NCBI GenBank assembly: GCA_937967425.1
Contig: CALBST010000116.1
Span: 1 to 13,930 of the forward strand
Direction of reading: 5' to 3'
Length of the DNA stretch: 13,930 nt
Source of the DNA: an uncultured Caulobacteraceae bacterium
GTDB lineage: Bacteria > Pseudomonadota > Alphaproteobacteria > Caulobacterales > TH1-2
Position 1 is the first letter of the stretch. Each line of letters begins with the position of its first letter. The translations under genes and the position numbers were made by a program. Positions 7,148-13,470 of the stretch are shown here, piece by piece. The notes under the pieces were generated by a model. It had not been told where the DNA came from. It made no database searches and saw only the letters and a program-made list of their open reading frames with translations.

Positions 7148-7510
7148 ATGCCGTCGTTTCTCACATCACCCCAAGTCGCGCCGATTCTGATGCTCGTTGC
7201 GTCAAACGTGTTCATGACGTTCGCATGGTACGGACACCTCAAGTTCAAATCGACGCCGCTCCTGATCGCGATCGTCGCCGCATGGGGCATCGCGTTTATC
7301 GAATATTGCCTTGCGGTCCCGGCGAACCGGATCGGCTCGGCGGTTTATTCGACGGCTGAGTTGAAGACGATGCAGGAGGTGATCACGCTTTGCGTGTTCG
7401 TGGGCTTCTCGTGGCTATTCCTGCGCGAGCCGCTGACTTGGAACCACTATCTCGGCTTTGCGCTGATCGCAGCCGGTGCAGCCGTGGTGTTCTTGGGCAA
7501 GCCGGCCTAG
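7148..7510 (+). CDS. DMT family protein (DUF486), four-helix membrane protein
   Basis: 120 residues with four hydrophobic helices (about 11-28, 37-56, 75-92, 101-117). The segments TFAWYGHLKF (24-33), AWGIAFIEYCLAVPANRIG (45-63), ELKTMQEVITL (71-81) and HYLGFALIAAG (100-110) are the conserved landmarks of DUF486, a half-size relative of drug/metabolite transporters. It resides in the inner membrane and probably acts as a dimer (inference). Transport substrate is unknown. AGGAG at 7138-7142 lies 5 bases before ATG 7148. The stop TAG 7508-7510 overlaps the stop of the opposing gene in a CTAG palindrome, so the two genes are convergent with no space for a terminator between them. Confidence 0.9.
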   Translation: MPSFLTSPQVAPILMLVASNVFMTFAWYGHLKFKSTPLLIAIVAAWGIAFIEYCLAVPANRIGSAVYSTAELKTMQEVITLCVFVGFSWLFLREPLTWNHYLGFALIAAGAAVVFLGKPA

Positions 7511-7761
7511 TCGTCGTCCAGGTGCAAATCGTAATAGGCGCGCACCCCTTCATCGGTATGGAGCATGTCCGGATCAGCGTGCAGCCAACCGTGATGAATC
7601 TGCGCGTGCTCGGCGGGCGAGACATCGTCGTAGCTATCGGCGCAATAAGCGCCGCAAAGAAAGTGGGCGGCGAGCTTTTCGGCGGTCGTGTCTTTCGCGA
7701 GCGCGTGACGTGAGAGACGGCGAAACGCTTCGTCGGGAATTTCGACAATCATCTTTTTCAT
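7507..7761 (-). CDS. Small ribbon-helix-helix-like (antitoxin-like) hypothetical protein
   Basis: 84 residues starting MKKMIVEIPDEAFRRLSRHA. The N-terminal half looks like a ribbon-helix-helix fold: a short strand (3-8, KMIVEI), helix A (9-22), a TT turn, and helix B (26-38, TAEKLAAHFLCGA). The C-terminal half is acidic and rich in His and Asp, ending LHLDDD, as in antitoxins whose tail binds a toxin. No toxin gene is adjacent. ATG 7761 was chosen over an upstream start at 7830 because GGAGG lies about 8 bases before it on the minus strand and the strand motif begins there. It is 44 bases downstream of the DUF4345 gene on the same strand, so it is probably co-transcribed. Function is not established. 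Confidence 0.7.
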   Translation of the reverse strand: MKKMIVEIPDEAFRRLSRHALAKDTTAEKLAAHFLCGAYCADSYDDVSPAEHAQIHHGWLHADPDMLHTDEGVRAYYDLHLDDD

Positions 7762-7805
7762 GATTTCAACCTCCGCACCGACCCGTGGCGGAGATATGGC
7801 AATCA

Positions 7806-8219
7806 CTAGAACAAAAACCAAACGATCCACGGCATGGCGATCGCGAGAGCCATGCCCGTTTCCACAGCCACGCTGAAGCGGTTGAATTTTGTGTCGGCGC
7901 CGTCGCGCCAGATCGCGATCGCACGGCCAAACGCGGCGCCTGCCCAGCCAACGGCGACGACAAGACCGGCCCCGGTGGCGGCGACGCCGACGACATATTC
8001 GCCGCCGATCAAATAGAAGATCGCCAGCAGCAACGCGGCGGCATGCAGCCCCAAGAACACACCACCATAGGTGGCGCGAAATTCGGCTTGGCCGCCGCCC
8101 TGCTCATCAGCTTTCAGGCGCACGAATTTCGCCGCCCAATCGGGATCGATGAGCGCGCGCGCGCCGAGCGCGGCGCCAAGCAGCAGCGCCAACGCACTTA
8201 CACCCCAAGCAAAAACCAT
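7806..8219 (-). CDS. DUF4345-like four-helix membrane protein
   Basis: 137 residues with four predicted helices (about 2-22, 51-71, 75-98, 115-136). The segment EFRATYGGVFLGLHAA (46-61) resembles the conserved RxxYGGxxLGL of DUF4345 proteins. The ATG overlaps the stop of the acyl-CoA dehydrogenase gene by one base (TGATG on the minus strand, 8221-8217), so the start at 8219 is preferred over the longer frame reaching 8273. Inner-membrane location is expected. The biochemical role of the family is unknown; coupling to a fatty-acid enzyme is the only functional hint. Confidence 0.8.
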   Translation of the reverse strand: MVFAWGVSALALLLGAALGARALIDPDWAAKFVRLKADEQGGGQAEFRATYGGVFLGLHAAALLLAIFYLIGGEYVVGVAATGAGLVVAVGWAGAAFGRAIAIWRDGADTKFNRFSVAVETGMALAIAMPWIVWFLF

Positions 8220-9505
8220 CAGCGCATGCCGGGCAGGCTTTCGCCTTCTTGCTTGGCGCGCTTGCCGGTCCACCCGTACTTCGCGAGTTCGTTGAGCGCG
8301 ATGGTGCGGGCGTGAACCTCATCCGGGCCGTCAGCAAGGCGCAGCGTGCGGATGCCGGCGTAGGATTTGGCGAGGCCGAAATCCTGACAGACGCCGGCGC
8401 CGCCGTGCGCTTGGATGGCGTCGTCGATGATCTTCAACGCCATGCGCGGCGCGGCGAGCTTGATCATCGCGATCTCATTTTTGGCGACTTTGTTGCCCGC
8501 GACATCCATCATGTAGGCCGCCTTCATGCAAAGCAGCCGGTTCATCTCGATCTCGGTGCGGGCTTCGGCGATGCGCTGCTCCCAGACCGAGTGTTCGGCA
8601 ATGGTCTTGCCGAAGGCGACGCGGCTGGTGATGCGCTTGCAGAGCGCTTCGAGCGCGGCTTCCGCGGCGCCGATCGTGCGCATGCAATGGTGGATGCGGC
8701 CCGGACCCAAGCGGCCCTGCGCGATCTCGAAGCCGCGGCCTTCGCCGAGGATGAGGTTCGACGCCGGGACGCGAACATCCTTCAGTTCGATCTCCATATG
8801 GCCGTGCGGAGCATCGTCATAGCCGAAGACGGTGAGCGGGCGCAGGATGTTCACGCCCTTTGCGTCGAGCGGCACGAGGATCTGGCTTTGCTGGCTGTGC
8901 TTGGGATTATCCGGATTGGTCTTGCCCATCAGGATGGCCACCTTGCAGCGTGGATCTCCGGCGCCGGACGACCACCACTTGCGGCCGTTGATGACGTAGC
9001 TATCGCCGTCGCGTCTGATCTCGCACTGGATGTTGGTGGCGTCCGATGATGCGACCGCCGGTTCGGTCATCAAGAAGGCCGAGCGGATCTCGCCGTTCAT
9101 AAGGGGACGCAGCCATTGCTCCTTCTGCTCGCGCGTGCCGTAGCGCTCGAACACTTCCATGTTGCCGGTATCTGGCGCCGAGCAGTTGAAAACTTCCGAC
9201 GCAAAACCGACGCGGCCCATGATTTCGGCGAGCGGCGCGTATTCCATATTGGTCAGGCGCGGGCCTTCGAACTCGAAGGTGTCGTCCACATGCGGCGCGC
9301 CCGAGCTCGGCGGCATGAACATATTCCACAGGCCGGCCTTCTTGGCCTTCGCCTTCAGCTCTTCGACGACCTCGATAACCTTCCAGCGCCCGCCCTCTTT
9401 CTGTTGCGCCTCATAGGTGGGGACAGCCGGGTAGATGTGATCGTCCATGAAGCCCTGGACCTTATCGATCCACTTTTTGGCGTTTTCGCTGTGTTCGAAA
9501 TGCAT
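8219..9505 (-). CDS. Acyl-CoA dehydrogenase family protein, ACAD10/11-like
   Basis: 428 residues covering the whole three-domain acyl-CoA dehydrogenase fold. Visible landmarks: [16 protein letters not shown] (144-159) at the FAD/substrate site, [15 protein letters not shown] (173-187), [16 protein letters not shown] (267-282), VAFGKTI (296-302), [18 protein letters not shown] (363-380) and [16 protein letters not shown] (388-403). In the last motif Asp392 takes the place of the catalytic Glu seen as YEG in medium-chain enzymes. This pattern is typical of ACAD10/ACAD11 and LvaC-like proteins, linked to 4-hydroxy acid catabolism. GGAGGA lies a few bases upstream of ATG 9505. It heads a minus-strand cluster with the DUF4345 and ribbon-helix-helix-like genes. 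The exact acyl substrate is unknown. Confidence 0.92.
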   Translation of the reverse strand: MHFEHSENAKKWIDKVQGFMDDHIYPAVPTYEAQQKEGGRWKVIEVVEELKAKAKKAGLWNMFMPPSSGAPHVDDTFEFEGPRLTNMEYAPLAEIMGRVGFASEVFNCSAPDTGNMEVFERYGTREQKEQWLRPLMNGEIRSAFLMTEPAVASSDATNIQCEIRRDGDSYVINGRKWWSSGAGDPRCKVAILMGKTNPDNPKHSQQSQILVPLDAKGVNILRPLTVFGYDDAPHGHMEIELKDVRVPASNLILGEGRGFEIAQGRLGPGRIHHCMRTIGAAEAALEALCKRITSRVAFGKTIAEHSVWEQRIAEARTEIEMNRLLCMKAAYMMDVAGNKVAKNEIAMIKLAAPRMALKIIDDAIQAHGGAGVCQDFGLAKSYAGIRTLRLADGPDEVHARTIALNELAKYGWTGKRAKQEGESLPGMR

Positions 9506-9572
9506 GCTGTCCTCCCGCGCGGCGCTGGCGGCGTATTCGGCGGCACGCTAAAGCCGGGGGCTGACGGGAGCA

Positions 9573-10154
9573 ATGCGAACAATGGAGCTTGCCGCAGCGA
9601 TACTTGAGCGCGGGGCCGTACGGCTGGAGCCGTTCGAGGAGCGCCACCGCGCCGGGCTGGCGGCGGCAGCGGACGCCGAGCCGGACCTGTTTCGGCACAT
9701 CCCGTTTCCAGTGGCGACACAGGGCTTCAGCGCCTGGTTCGACTACCTGCGCGCCGACCAGATGGCTGGGCGTTCGATCCCGCACGCCGTATTCTGGGAT
9801 GGGCGGATCGTTGGCCAGAGCTGCTATCTGAACATTCGTCCGCGCGAAGCGGGCGTCGAGATCGGCTCGACCTGGTACGCGCGCGCGGCGCAAGGCGGGA
9901 TCGTCAATCCGAGTTGCAAGCTGCTGCTGATCGGACACGCGTTTGGGTGCGGGGCTGAGCGGGTTGAGTTGAAGACCGATGCGCTCAACGAACACTCGCG
10001 CGGCGCGATGCTGAAAATGGGCGCAGTGTTTGAAGGCGTGCACAGGAAGCACATGCGGCGCGCGGACGGGAGCTTGCGCGATACGGCTTGGTACTCAGTC
10101 GTCCGGGACGAGTGGCCGGGCGTGAGAGCTAGCCTGGAGGCGAGATTAAGTTAG
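9573..10154 (+). CDS. GNAT family N-acetyltransferase (RimJ/RimL-like)
   Basis: 193 residues. An N-terminal strand GAVRLEPFEERHRAGL (14-29), the central strand HAVFWDGRIVGQSCYLNI (71-88), EIGSTWYARAAQGGIVN (96-112) and the acetyl-CoA-binding helix region PSCKLLLIGHAFG (113-125) are followed by RVELKTDALNEHSRGAMLKMGAVFEGV (130-156) and HMRRADGSLRDTAWYSVVRDEWP. The KTDALNxxSRxAMxKxGA pattern is characteristic of RimJ/RimL-type acetyltransferases, which modify protein N-termini or small amines. Substrate is unknown. The start may be ATG 9573 or ATG 9582: GGGAG (9566-9570) is too close to the first and somewhat far from the second. The gene diverges from the acyl-CoA dehydrogenase across a 67-base gap. 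Confidence 0.88.
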   Translation: MRTMELAAAILERGAVRLEPFEERHRAGLAAAADAEPDLFRHIPFPVATQGFSAWFDYLRADQMAGRSIPHAVFWDGRIVGQSCYLNIRPREAGVEIGSTWYARAAQGGIVNPSCKLLLIGHAFGCGAERVELKTDALNEHSRGAMLKMGAVFEGVHRKHMRRADGSLRDTAWYSVVRDEWPGVRASLEARLS

Positions 10155-10185
10155 CCCTCCAGCGACGCCGGCGGTGACGCGCGCG

Positions 10186-10215
10186 TTGCAAACATTGCCA
10201 ATCAGCGTAGATTAT
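10186..10215 (+). promoter_or_regulatory. Possible promoter of the TauE/SafE gene
   Basis: TTGCAA (10186-10191) and GATTAT (10210-10215) are 18 bases apart and lie in a locally AT-rich patch within the 140-base gap after the GNAT gene. Each matches four of six consensus bases. This is weak evidence. Confidence 0.3.
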
Positions 10216-10284
10216 CACTGACGCGAGCGCTGCTTTTGCGGCTTTCGGGGCGCTCCCCGCCGCGCCGTTCTCCACTTTAGTTTT

Positions 10285-10289
10285 GGAGG
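10285..10289 (+). promoter_or_regulatory. Ribosome binding site deciding the TauE/SafE start
   Basis: GGAGG five bases before GTG 10295, which rules out the TTG at 10283 as the start. Confidence 0.7.
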
Positions 10290-10294
10290 CGTGC

Positions 10295-11047
10295 GTGGGT
10301 TTCTTCGTCACATCTGCTCTTCTCATCGTTGTCCTGGTGACGGCGACTGTTTCCGGCGTCTTCGGCATGGCGGGCGGCCTCATGCTGATGGGCGCGCTGA
10401 CGCTTGCGATGCCTGTCTCCGCCGCGATGGTGACGCATGGCGCGGTGCAGTTCGTGTCGAACGGCTGGCGCGCGGTGCTGCATCGGGCGCACATCGATTG
10501 GCGCATCATCGTGATGTATGGCGTTGGCTCCGCGATTGCGGCGGGCGTGCTGGCTTCGGCGACGTATGAGCCGACAAAGGCGTGGGTTTATCTGATGTTG
10601 GGCCTCGTGCCTGGCCTCGCCTGGCTTCCGAAAGGCCAGTTTCATCTCGATGCGGCAAAGCCCACGCACGCGGTGGCGTGCGGGCTTACGGTGACGGGCT
10701 TGAACGTCATCGCCGGCGTTTCAGGGCCGCTGCTCGATGTGTTTTTCGTGCGCACGAATTTATCGCGCCACGCAATCGTCGCCACCAAGGCGGCGACGCA
10801 GGCGTTCAGCCACACTGTGAAGATGGTGTTCTATGGCGTGCCGCTGATTACGGCCGTCGATACCGGGCTGCCGCCATGGTGGTTCTTTGCAGTCGCCGCG
10901 CCGCTGGCGATGATTGGCGCGTGGCTGGGCGGGATGGTGCTCGATCGGATGAGCGATGTGAACTTCTTGAAGTACACGCGCTGGATCGTGACGGCGCTTG
11001 GTGTTGTGTATCTGGTGCAGGCGATGGTGCTGTTTGCGACGTCCTAA
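10295..11047 (+). CDS. TSUP family permease (TauE/SafE)
   Basis: 250 residues and about seven or eight hydrophobic segments. The two halves carry the family's repeated motif: SGVFGMAGGLMLMGALT (20-36) and NVIAGVSGPLLDVFFVRTNLSR (137-158) followed by IVATKAATQAFSHTVKM (161-177). TSUP proteins move sulfite, sulfoacetate or related small anions across the inner membrane; the substrate here is unknown and no sulfur genes adjoin. GTG 10295 was chosen because GGAGG (10285-10289) is 5 bases upstream; the longer frame from TTG 10283 would start inside that ribosome site. The TAA stop is the first base pair of a structured repeat. Confidence 0.88.
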   Translation: MGFFVTSALLIVVLVTATVSGVFGMAGGLMLMGALTLAMPVSAAMVTHGAVQFVSNGWRAVLHRAHIDWRIIVMYGVGSAIAAGVLASATYEPTKAWVYLMLGLVPGLAWLPKGQFHLDAAKPTHAVACGLTVTGLNVIAGVSGPLLDVFFVRTNLSRHAIVATKAATQAFSHTVKMVFYGVPLITAVDTGLPPWWFFAVAAPLAMIGAWLGGMVLDRMSDVNFLKYTRWIVTALGVVYLVQAMVLFATS

Positions 11048-11188
11048 CGCTTCCCGGCCAAGAGAGCGCGCATCGAAGATGCGGGCGAACGCTGAGCCGG
11101 GACCCAGGGGATGACGAAGCGTCGCGCTTGAAGCTCCTGGGTCCCGGATCGCACCCCGGCGTTCGCCGGGACTGCGTCCGGGAAGCGT
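11047..11188 (+). repeat. Structured intergenic repeat, family A, copy 2
   Basis: A 142-base relative of the repeat at 4923-5040. The outer stem is acgcttcccgg (11047-11057) with ccgggaagcgt (11178-11188). The middle stem is ccgggacccagg (11097-11108) with cctgggtcccgg (11136-11147), enclosing a small hairpin aagcg-tcg-cgctt (11117-11129). The 3' hairpin is cccggc-gttc-gccggg (11155-11170). The 5' arm is longer than in copy 1 and contains cgcatc-gaa-gatgcg. It fills the whole gap between the convergent TauE/SafE and XRE genes and could serve as a two-way terminator, although it has no T-tract. Confidence 0.85.
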
Positions 11189-11195
11189 GAGAGTT

Positions 11196-11429
11196 TCAAA
11201 TATCGCCACCCTCTGCGGTTGCCGCGCCCTCTTCCACGTCCAGCAAATCTGCGGGTTTGCACTCAAGCACCTCGCAAATTTTCGCCAGCGTTTCGAAACG
11301 CACGCCTTTGACCTTGCCGTTGCGCAGCAGCGAAAGATTCGCCTCGGTGATGCCGACGCGCTCGGCCAAGTCTTTCGACTTCATCTTGCGGCGTGCAAGC
11401 ATCACATCGAGGGTGACGACGATCCGCAT
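11196..11429 (-). CDS. XRE/Cro-type HTH regulator (YozG-like) paired with DUF2975
   Basis: 77 residues forming a single helix-turn-helix domain: LARRKMKSKDLAERVGITEA (11-30), recognition helix near 29-37 (EANLSLLRNGK), then VRFETLAKICEVLECKPADLL (43-63), the usual end of the small HTH_26/YozG-type domain. The ATG overlaps the stop of the DUF2975 gene by one base (TGATG, 11431-11427); the longer frame upstream encodes an Arg-rich shadow and is rejected. DUF2975 membrane protein plus YozG-like regulator is a recurrent gene pair. It likely controls its own operon through the palindrome at 11984-12001 (inference). Confidence 0.9.
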   Translation of the reverse strand: MRIVVTLDVMLARRKMKSKDLAERVGITEANLSLLRNGKVKGVRFETLAKICEVLECKPADLLDVEEGAATAEGGDI

Positions 11430-11962
11430 CAGACGATTTCGTCGTTTTCCTCTTTGATGCGGGCGGCGGCTTCGAGCACGCGGCCGAGAACGGCGACGAA
11501 CGCGGCGAAGGCGATGAGGCCGAGGTCGAACGGCTCGAAATGCCAGATGAAGCCGCGGCCCTCTTGGGTGATCCACGAATAGATTGTCGGCGAGCCGACG
11601 ATCTTGAAGCCAAGCGCCCAGAGCGCGCCTTCAGCCGCCTTGCGAATGCCGGAGCTCGCCTTGAGCGTGAAGAAGTGAGCCTTGCCGTACGCGTCGAGCA
11701 CCTTGCTCAAATCGAGCAGCGCACCGGCCAGCAGAAAGCTCGGCAGCGCCAGCACCCAGAAGATCAAAAGCGCATTGAGAGCCGCCAAAATGCCCGGCAG
11801 GTCAAAAGTGACCTCCTGGGCGGTCAGCCGCGCCAGCGCCGGCGATGCGCCGTCCGCGACCGCACCCAGAGCGATGAGGATCGCCCCCACCACGGCGGCG
11901 GTGGCGGCCCCACCGGCCAGTTGTTGCGCGCGTTGAAGCGGCGCGAGTGCGGCTTCAGTCAT
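11429..11962 (-). CDS. DUF2975 domain membrane protein
   Basis: 177 residues with four predicted helices (about 18-38, 57-80, 108-126, 144-165). GKAHFFTLKASSGIRKAAEG (93-112) matches the conserved GxPFxxxxxxxLRxxG region of DUF2975, and the C-terminal AARIKEENDEIV resembles the usual ending with EEQD/E before a hydrophobic residue. Inner membrane; no enzymatic function is known. It is the first gene of a two-gene operon with the XRE regulator, whose start overlaps its stop. A purine-rich GAGAGGG lies about 8 bases before the ATG. Confidence 0.88.
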   Translation of the reverse strand: MTEAALAPLQRAQQLAGGAATAAVVGAILIALGAVADGASPALARLTAQEVTFDLPGILAALNALLIFWVLALPSFLLAGALLDLSKVLDAYGKAHFFTLKASSGIRKAAEGALWALGFKIVGSPTIYSWITQEGRGFIWHFEPFDLGLIAFAAFVAVLGRVLEAAARIKEENDEIV

Positions 11963-11983
11963 TTGCGGACCCTCTCAAGTCGG

Positions 11984-12001
11984 ACGATAATGAATTATCG
12001 T
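11984..12001. promoter_or_regulatory. Palindromic operator candidate upstream of DUF2975-XRE
   Basis: ACGATAATGAATTATCGT: perfect 7-base inverted arms around TGAA. It covers the -10 hexamer of the minus-strand promoter, the right place for repression by the regulator encoded in the same operon. No other copy was noticed in the window. Confidence 0.6.
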
Positions 12002-12020
12002 TTTACAATAATTTTGTCAA
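11994..12020 (-). promoter_or_regulatory. Sigma-70-type promoter of the DUF2975-XRE operon
   Basis: On the minus strand a perfect TTGACA (12020-12015) is followed after 15 bases by GATAAT (11999-11994), five of six matches to the -10 consensus. The stretch is AT-rich in a GC-rich genome. The spacer is two bases shorter than ideal, which may mean weak basal activity or dependence on a regulator. Confidence 0.6.
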
Positions 12021-12100
12021 GAGACGGGTTCGGGATGGTTAAGGTGGCGTCAACCGCTGGGCGGGTCCCATGGATCACTTGAGATTCGAGGCGGCAAATA

Positions 12101-13399
12101 ATGCCTATCATCACCCACATCCTGCTCTACGCGGCGTACGCCATGGTCTCGCTGACAGTGGGGCTGGCGCTGAACCAGGTCGGCGGCGAGGGACTGGGGT
12201 CTTCGATCCTTGGCGGCATCGCCCTCTTTTCTGCCTGCGCGGTGACGCATGCGGGCATCTCAGCGAGCGCAGCGGCGGGGCGGATCGGCAAAGCCGAGAA
12301 GAAGATCAAGAGCGACATGGAGCGCCTGCGCACGGCGCATCGCGAGGTGGCGGCCGATATCGATGCGGTGCAGACGCGCCTCGATCAGATTGAAACCCAG
12401 ATCGCGTTTGGCGCTCCGCCGGCGCAGCCGCAGATCAGCGCGCCGGCAAACAGCGCCGTACCGATCGAGATGAAGCTGATCGATCAGATCGTCGACAAGC
12501 TTGGCGCCGCCATGGATGCGCGCCTGCAGACGATCCAGAACGCCGGCAACATCACCGCCATCAATCCGACCGCCGCACGCGGGCCGATCGATCTCGTGCG
12601 CGAAGCGTTGATGGAAAACCGCGTCGAGCTGCATCTGCAGCCGATCGTGCAGCTGCCGCAGCGCAAGACCGCCTTCTATGAAGGCTTCACGCGCCTCAAA
12701 GACGCGAACGGCCGCCTCATCCTGCCGACGGAATTCATCCCGGCGGCAGAGCAAGCCGGCCTCATGGGAACGATCGATAACGTGCTGCTGTTCCGCTGCG
12801 TACAGATCGTCCGCAAGTTGATGAAGCAGGATCGCCGCATCGGTATTTTTTGCAATCTCTCGCCGGCGGCGCTGGCGGACGAGCACTTCTTTCCGCAATT
12901 CCTGGACTTCATGCGGGAGAACCGCGATCTCGCCGGCAGCGTGATCTTCGAAATCCCGCAGGACGCCTACGAGAACCGCACCTCGATCGAAGCGCGGGCG
13001 ATGGCGAAGCTGGTCGACCTCGGGTTCCGCTTCTCGATCGACCGCGTGACCAACACCGAGATCGACCTGCCGGACCTTGAGCGCTCCGGGGTCCGCTATG
13101 TGAAAGTCGCGGCAGGCACGTTGGTCGATCAGATCGTGCATCGCGGCCTGCGCCCGCGTTCTGCGATCACGCGCGAGATTTCTTCGTCTGACATCGGCGC
13201 CGTATTCCAGCGCTATGGCGTCGACCTGATCGCCGAACGGATCGAAGCCGAGGACACCGTCCTCGAAGTGCTCGACCTTGAGATACCCTTCGCGCAAGGC
13301 CACCTGTTCGGCGCGCCGCGCGCGATCAAGGAAAGCCTGATGGAAGAAACCGCCCCGCCGCGGGAATTCTATCTGAAGCAAAACGGCGTGAGGCAGTAG
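12101..13399 (+). CDS. tipF: TipF-like membrane protein with degenerate EAL domain
   Basis: 432 residues: two N-terminal transmembrane helices (about 4-25 and 35-55), a charged coiled coil (about 60-102), a Pro/Ala-rich linker (103-122), then an EAL-like domain (about 164-410). This order is that of Caulobacter TipF, a c-di-GMP-binding factor for flagellum assembly at the pole. The catalytic signature is degenerate: EGF (194-196) replaces EAL and SIDRVTNTE (312-320) replaces the LDDFGTG loop, while Asn252, Glu284 in FEIPQ, Lys335 and FAQGHLF (397-403) are kept. A binding rather than hydrolysing role is therefore likely. The last two codons and stop lie in an inverted repeat. An unrelated EAL effector is the alternative. 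Confidence 0.78.
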   Translation: MPIITHILLYAAYAMVSLTVGLALNQVGGEGLGSSILGGIALFSACAVTHAGISASAAAGRIGKAEKKIKSDMERLRTAHREVAADIDAVQTRLDQIETQIAFGAPPAQPQISAPANSAVPIEMKLIDQIVDKLGAAMDARLQTIQNAGNITAINPTAARGPIDLVREALMENRVELHLQPIVQLPQRKTAFYEGFTRLKDANGRLILPTEFIPAAEQAGLMGTIDNVLLFRCVQIVRKLMKQDRRIGIFCNLSPAALADEHFFPQFLDFMRENRDLAGSVIFEIPQDAYENRTSIEARAMAKLVDLGFRFSIDRVTNTEIDLPDLERSGVRYVKVAAGTLVDQIVHRGLRPRSAITREISSSDIGAVFQRYGVDLIAERIEAEDTVLEVLDLEIPFAQGHLFGAPRAIKESLMEETAPPREFYLKQNGVRQ

Positions 13400-13470
13400 G
13401 CAAATAGGCAGTAGGACGACGCCTACCGGCCTTTACAGCCCAACTGCCCACTGCCTATTGCCTACTGCCT
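13391..13470. repeat. Heptad-based inverted repeat fitted between stop and start codons
   Basis: The left arm 13391-13415 begins aggcagtaggcaaataggca; the right arm 13447-13470 is its reverse complement apart from one bulged A and one mismatch. Each arm is built from about three copies of a 7-base unit (AGGCAGT/AGGCAAT). The loop is 31 bases. The left arm contains the last codons and TAG of the EAL gene, and the right arm ends one base before the ATG of the next gene. No T-tract follows, so it is not a classical terminator. Confidence 0.88.

Noticed and set aside
8249..9049. 266-residue plus-strand frame opposite the acyl-CoA dehydrogenase
   Set aside because: Antisense shadow of a well-supported gene; no credible ribosome site or motif.
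10246..10259. Small hairpin cgggg-cgct-ccccg in the TauE/SafE leader
   Set aside because: A 5-bp stem is expected by chance in such GC-rich DNA, and nothing else supports a regulatory role.
12260..13381. 373-residue minus-strand frame opposite the TipF-like gene
   Set aside because: Composition is Arg/Asp/Val-rich without motifs; the plus-strand frame has a coherent domain order.
13391..13470. Heptad repeat as a CRISPR array or tandem minisatellite
   Set aside because: Units are only 7 bases with no spacers, and the arms are inverted rather than direct.
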